Shown piece after piece: positions 60,987 through 64,000 of a stretch of 64,000 bases of DNA. The translations under genes and the position numbers were made by a program. The number at the start of each line of letters is the position of its first letter. The stretch's first letter is position 1. The notes below the pieces were generated by a model. It was not told the origin of the DNA. It saw only the letters and a program-made list of their open reading frames with translations, and ran no database searches. The stretch comes from DAIOEK01 sp964648485. Lineage in GTDB: Bacteria > Chloroflexota > Anaerolineae > Anaerolineales > Anaerolineaceae. The stretch is taken from positions 1 to 64,000 of the forward strand of contig CAZYOF010000012.1 in NCBI GenBank assembly GCA_964648485.1, written 5' to 3'.

Positions 60987-62388
60987 AGGTGGTACGATAA
61001 TTACTGCCAGTGAGACATTTGATGCAGATATTCTGGTCATTGGTGAAAAAATCAAGCAAATTGGGCAAGAGTTAGCCTATCCCGGTGCGGAGATTATTGA
61101 TGCAACCGGAAAATTAATCATGCCAGGTGGGGTGGATCCGCATGTACATCTTGATTTACCAATGTTTAATACGGTTACATCTGATGATCATTATACGGGA
61201 CACAGGGCGGCGGCTTTTGGGGGCACTACTACTGCATTAGATTTCATTCCTCAGGAACAAAGCTCCCTGGCAGAAGATATTAGTAACTGGCATCATAGAG
61301 CAGATAACAAAGCTGCAATTGATTATGGCTTTCATATGAATATTACAAAGTTTTCTGAAAAGATTGCAGCTGAGATATCAGATTTACCGTTATCAGGCAT
61401 AACCAGTATAAAAGTATTTACAGCCTATAACAATCGATTACGTCTGGATGATGGTAGTATTTTTAAAGTGATGCGTATAGCTAAAGATTCGGGAATTTTA
61501 ACCCTCTTACATGCAGAGAATGGAGATGTAATCGATATACTCGTGCAAGAAGCGTTGGAATCAGGAAATACTTCACCGATCTGGCATGCAAAAACAAGAC
61601 CTGCGTGGGGTGCGGTGGAAGCAGTCTTACGCGCTTGTTCATTATCAGCCCAGGCAGATGCACCTTTATACATAGTCCATATGAATGTAGCTGGGGAGGT
61701 AGATCAACTTGAATATGCCCGTCGTATGGGATTGAAGGTGATGGGCGAGACTTGCCCTCAGTATCTCTTTTTCACAGAAGATCAATTGAGTAAACCGGAT
61801 GGAGCAAAATATGTATGTTCTCCTCCTTTACGGGGCATGATGGATAATGCACGATTATGGGAAGGATTACAACGGGGAATTATTCAAGCTGTTGGCACAG
61901 ATCATTGTTCCTTTTTCTTCAATGGATCCAAGCCAATAATGTTTGAAGGGAAAAGTTTTTCTATTCCTGGAAAAGAATTGGGTGCTAACAACTTTACCCA
62001 GATTCCCAATGGTTTACCCGGGATCGAAGATCGTATGCCAATTTTATGGACATATGGAGTCCGTCAGGGAAAAATTTCTGCAAATCAATTTGTTGCTCTA
62101 AATTGTACCAATCCAGCAAAGATATTTGGTATGTATCCAAAGAAAGGCGCACTTATCCCTGGAGCTGATGCCGATATCGTTATCTGGGATCCTGATAAAC
62201 GAATAACTTATGGCGTAAATCAAGCCCATATGCGTACAGATTACAATCTGTTTGAGGGTTGGGAATTGATTGGAATGCCGGAAAAGGTTTTCCTGAGAGG
62301 TGAGTTGATCGTTAATGGAGAAAATTGGTTAGGAAAAGCCGGATCTGGAAAGTTTATTCATCGTGTTTCGAGCAACATCATACTATAG
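60970..62388 (+). CDS. hyuA: Dihydropyrimidinase/D-hydantoinase
   Basis: A 472-residue cyclic amidohydrolase that opens hydantoin or dihydropyrimidine rings to N-carbamoyl amino acids. The dinuclear metal site is complete: His58 and His60 in PGGVDPHVHLD, the carboxylated Lys148 in TSIKVFTAYN, His181 in LLHAENGD, His237 in YIVHMN and Asp311 in VGTDHCSF. The start at 60970 is chosen for its GGAGG site and family N-terminus (MTLLIKGGTIITA); an ATG at 60952 is also in frame. The carbamoyl product fits the two carbamoyltransferases and carbamate kinase upstream. Confidence 0.9.
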   Translation: MTLLIKGGTIITASETFDADILVIGEKIKQIGQELAYPGAEIIDATGKLIMPGGVDPHVHLDLPMFNTVTSDDHYTGHRAAAFGGTTTALDFIPQEQSSLAEDISNWHHRADNKAAIDYGFHMNITKFSEKIAAEISDLPLSGITSIKVFTAYNNRLRLDDGSIFKVMRIAKDSGILTLLHAENGDVIDILVQEALESGNTSPIWHAKTRPAWGAVEAVLRACSLSAQADAPLYIVHMNVAGEVDQLEYARRMGLKVMGETCPQYLFFTEDQLSKPDGAKYVCSPPLRGMMDNARLWEGLQRGIIQAVGTDHCSFFFNGSKPIMFEGKSFSIPGKELGANNFTQIPNGLPGIEDRMPILWTYGVRQGKISANQFVALNCTNPAKIFGMYPKKGALIPGADADIVIWDPDKRITYGVNQAHMRTDYNLFEGWELIGMPEKVFLRGELIVNGENWLGKAGSGKFIHRVSSNIIL

Positions 62389-62406
62389 ACTAACTTACCA
62401 CTTCAT

Positions 62407-64000
62407 ATGATTCTGGCAATCCCAATCTTCCTTTTGCTATTCACATCCTTGTTAATTTTGGGTATTCGATTAACACGGCCAACCTTCCCTGCTTTATGGC
62501 TTATTGCAGTTACCGGAAGCATGGTTTCATGGTTATCCATGTTGGTTCTTCGGCTACGCCTGCCAAGTACATTAACTTTGTTAAAATGGAGTGATTTTCC
62601 TATATTCAGCTCATCTCCCATGCTGGTTCTTGATTATTCTTCATGGGGATATAGCTTCGCCCTGGTTACTTTAGTATTTCTTATCGTCTTAATTTCTCCA
62701 GGGCAAATAAGAACCAGGACAGAGGTGATTAACCTTTCCGGCAGTCTGGCATTAGGTGGATTAACTCTTGTAGCTGTTTTATCTGCGAATCCGGTCACAC
62801 TGCTTTTAGGTTGGGCATCAATGGATATTGTGGAATTACTTATCTTTACCCGAAGATCTGATAAGACAGATCAACTTCGAAAAACTATCCGAGTTTACAG
62901 TTCAAGAGTAATAGGTTTAATTCTGGCATTTTGGGCATTTGTGCTAGGTAGCCGTGCGATAGGATTTAATACCAGTTTTGATAACATCTCTCCGCAGGTT
63001 GGTGTGGTTTTGTTGATCAGCATTGGATTAAGGTTGGGTGTATTTCCTTTACATCTCCCTTTTACTGTAGAAACGAATCTGCGTAGAGGACAAGGAACTT
63101 TGCTCAGAATCGCACCGGCTGCTTCCTCGATGGTTGTCCTATCACGTTTACCATCTACAACAGTTGCACCAGGTTTTGAAATCTGGTTGTCAATATCTGC
63201 AGCTTTAGCGTTAATGTATTCAAGTATTCGCTGGCTGATTGAGAAAGATGAGCTAAAAGCCAGACCTTTTTGGATATTGAGTTTATCCGCCAGTGCAATT
63301 ATTTGTGTACTGACGGGAAGCCCTTTTTTATCCATGTCGTGGGGAATCTCTCTAGTATTTCTAAGTAGCGCCTTTTTTCTCTTTGATTCGTATAATCGTT
63401 TGATGCGAGTTCTTGCATGGGTTGGTTTAATAAATCTGGCTGGTTTGCCGTATACCGCAAACAGCAGCGGTATGCAGGCTCTTGCGGCTGAAGGTCACAT
63501 TTATTGGCTTATTCCTGCTTTTATTGCCTTACTATTCCTAATCTATGCTATGGCAGACAAAATTAAATTAAAACCAGCAATACCATCAGGGCAGGAACAA
63601 ATTATTTATTTAACTTATCCTTTCTCGATGGTTTTACTCATCGCTTCTTACATTATTACCGGGTTATTTGGTTGGCGTGGATCTCGAGTTGAAGGGATTT
63701 GGTGGTTTACGATTCCATTGAGCTTGGTATGTATTTCACTATTAGTTTGGAATAACAAAACCGAAAGGATTGAGTTAGTATTGCAAAAAATTCAGTCAGC
63801 AATAGATCCGTCACCAGATACAACCAGATCAGTTTCTATGCTGCAAAAGGTCATTAATCTGGATTGGATATATAGTCTGGTACAGTTGATTATGCGAGGC
63901 TTATTTGCATTTGTGGTCAGAATAGAAAGTGTTCTTGAAGGTCAGGGCGGATTTCTTTGGGCAGCACTGGTTTTTGTCTTGTTTCTAGCTCTTATTCAGA
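62407..64000 (+). CDS. Proton-conducting transporter subunit (NuoL/NuoM/Mrp-like), cut by the window end
   Basis: At least 531 residues are open to the last base, with no stop. The protein is almost entirely membrane helices, about 14 or more. The segment LISIGLRLGVFPLHLPFTVETNLRRGQGTLLRIAPAASSMVVLSRLP near residues 203-252 resembles the conserved helix 7-8 region of antiporter-like complex I subunits, though key Lys and Glu residues are not clearly placed. It may be a divergent NADH dehydrogenase, hydrogenase or Mrp subunit. It begins 18 bases after the hydantoinase stop, with a weak ribosome binding site. Confidence 0.6.
   Translation, partial: MILAIPIFLLLFTSLLILGIRLTRPTFPALWLIAVTGSMVSWLSMLVLRLRLPSTLTLLKWSDFPIFSSSPMLVLDYSSWGYSFALVTLVFLIVLISPGQIRTRTEVINLSGSLALGGLTLVAVLSANPVTLLLGWASMDIVELLIFTRRSDKTDQLRKTIRVYSSRVIGLILAFWAFVLGSRAIGFNTSFDNISPQVGVVLLISIGLRLGVFPLHLPFTVETNLRRGQGTLLRIAPAASSMVVLSRLPSTTVAPGFEIWLSISAALALMYSSIRWLIEKDELKARPFWILSLSASAIICVLTGSPFLSMSWGISLVFLSSAFFLFDSYNRLMRVLAWVGLINLAGLPYTANSSGMQALAAEGHIYWLIPAFIALLFLIYAMADKIKLKPAIPSGQEQIIYLTYPFSMVLLIASYIITGLFGWRGSRVEGIWWFTIPLSLVCISLLVWNNKTERIELVLQKIQSAIDPSPDTTRSVSMLQKVINLDWIYSLVQLIMRGLFAFVVRIESVLEGQGGFLWAALVFVLFLALIQ

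Noticed and set aside
62895..63335. 146-residue open frame on the minus strand
   Set aside because: It is antisense within the membrane subunit frame that stays open for more than 500 codons; no ribosome binding site or domain.

Overview
The window is a gene-dense stretch of a bacterial chromosome, moderately AT-rich, with no transposons, phage genes or CRISPR. Several traits fit a Chloroflexota bacterium of the class Anaerolineae. Lipoproteins and an LCP protein carry long Thr/Pro linkers, there is an NBR1-Ig-type lipoprotein, YvcK is membrane-anchored, and BMP-type transport genes are present. This placement is inferred from gene style, not from a marker-gene search.

Layout. From 0.1 to 2.9 kb lies a DNA repair/tRNA operon (ruvB-queA-family 5 uracil-DNA glycosylase). 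From 2.9 to 10.3 kb come upp, the glycolytic genes tpiA, gap and pgk, two exported proteins and yvcK. From 10.3 to 16.2 kb a complete cytochrome bd operon (cydA-cydB-cydD-cydC) points to use or scavenging of low oxygen. From 16.3 to 18.9 kb is the translation operon prfA-prmC-tsaC. Next come a GH36 alpha-galactosidase, eno, pyrG, an S1-domain protein, a flippase-like membrane protein, a PadR regulator with a GyrI-like partner, an S41 protease operon and mutL. From 31.8 to 40 kb is a signalling block: GAF histidine kinase, sirtuin, receiver-CpaE fusion, tilS, a tyrosine-recombinase homologue that has lost its catalytic residues, an LCP protein and a kinase-like protein without an ATP-binding core. 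A tRNA-Leu(CAG), an FtsB-like protein, a DUF2804 protein, ugd and folD follow.

The most distinctive part is 44.2-62.4 kb, a nucleobase/ureide salvage and fermentation locus. Its first operon encodes an 8-oxoguanine-deaminase-like enzyme, adenine deaminase, a GntR/HutC repressor, two different carbamoyltransferase homologues and carbamate kinase. After a strong terminator come a BMP-type nucleoside ABC transporter (binding protein, double ATPase, two permeases), a threonine-synthase-like enzyme, a glycosyltransferase and a large TrpB-like PLP enzyme. A small unknown protein and a hydantoinase/dihydropyrimidinase follow. Read together, the genes suggest uptake of nucleosides or bases, deamination, ring opening to ureido acids, phosphorolytic removal of carbamoyl groups, ATP formation by carbamate kinase, and PLP-dependent handling of the carbon skeleton. 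It resembles the known anaerobic urate-degradation gene set, but it has two carbamoyltransferases and different PLP enzymes, and it lacks xdh, ygfK and ygeY in this window. The window ends inside a large proton-pumping-type membrane subunit.

A cross-cutting signal is that several genes (ruvB, yvcK, the flippase, the HAD gene, mutL, tilS) have a TATAAT-like box only 6-10 bases before the start codon and no clear ribosome binding site, which suggests leaderless mRNAs. Bases 1-97 hold no recognisable gene.
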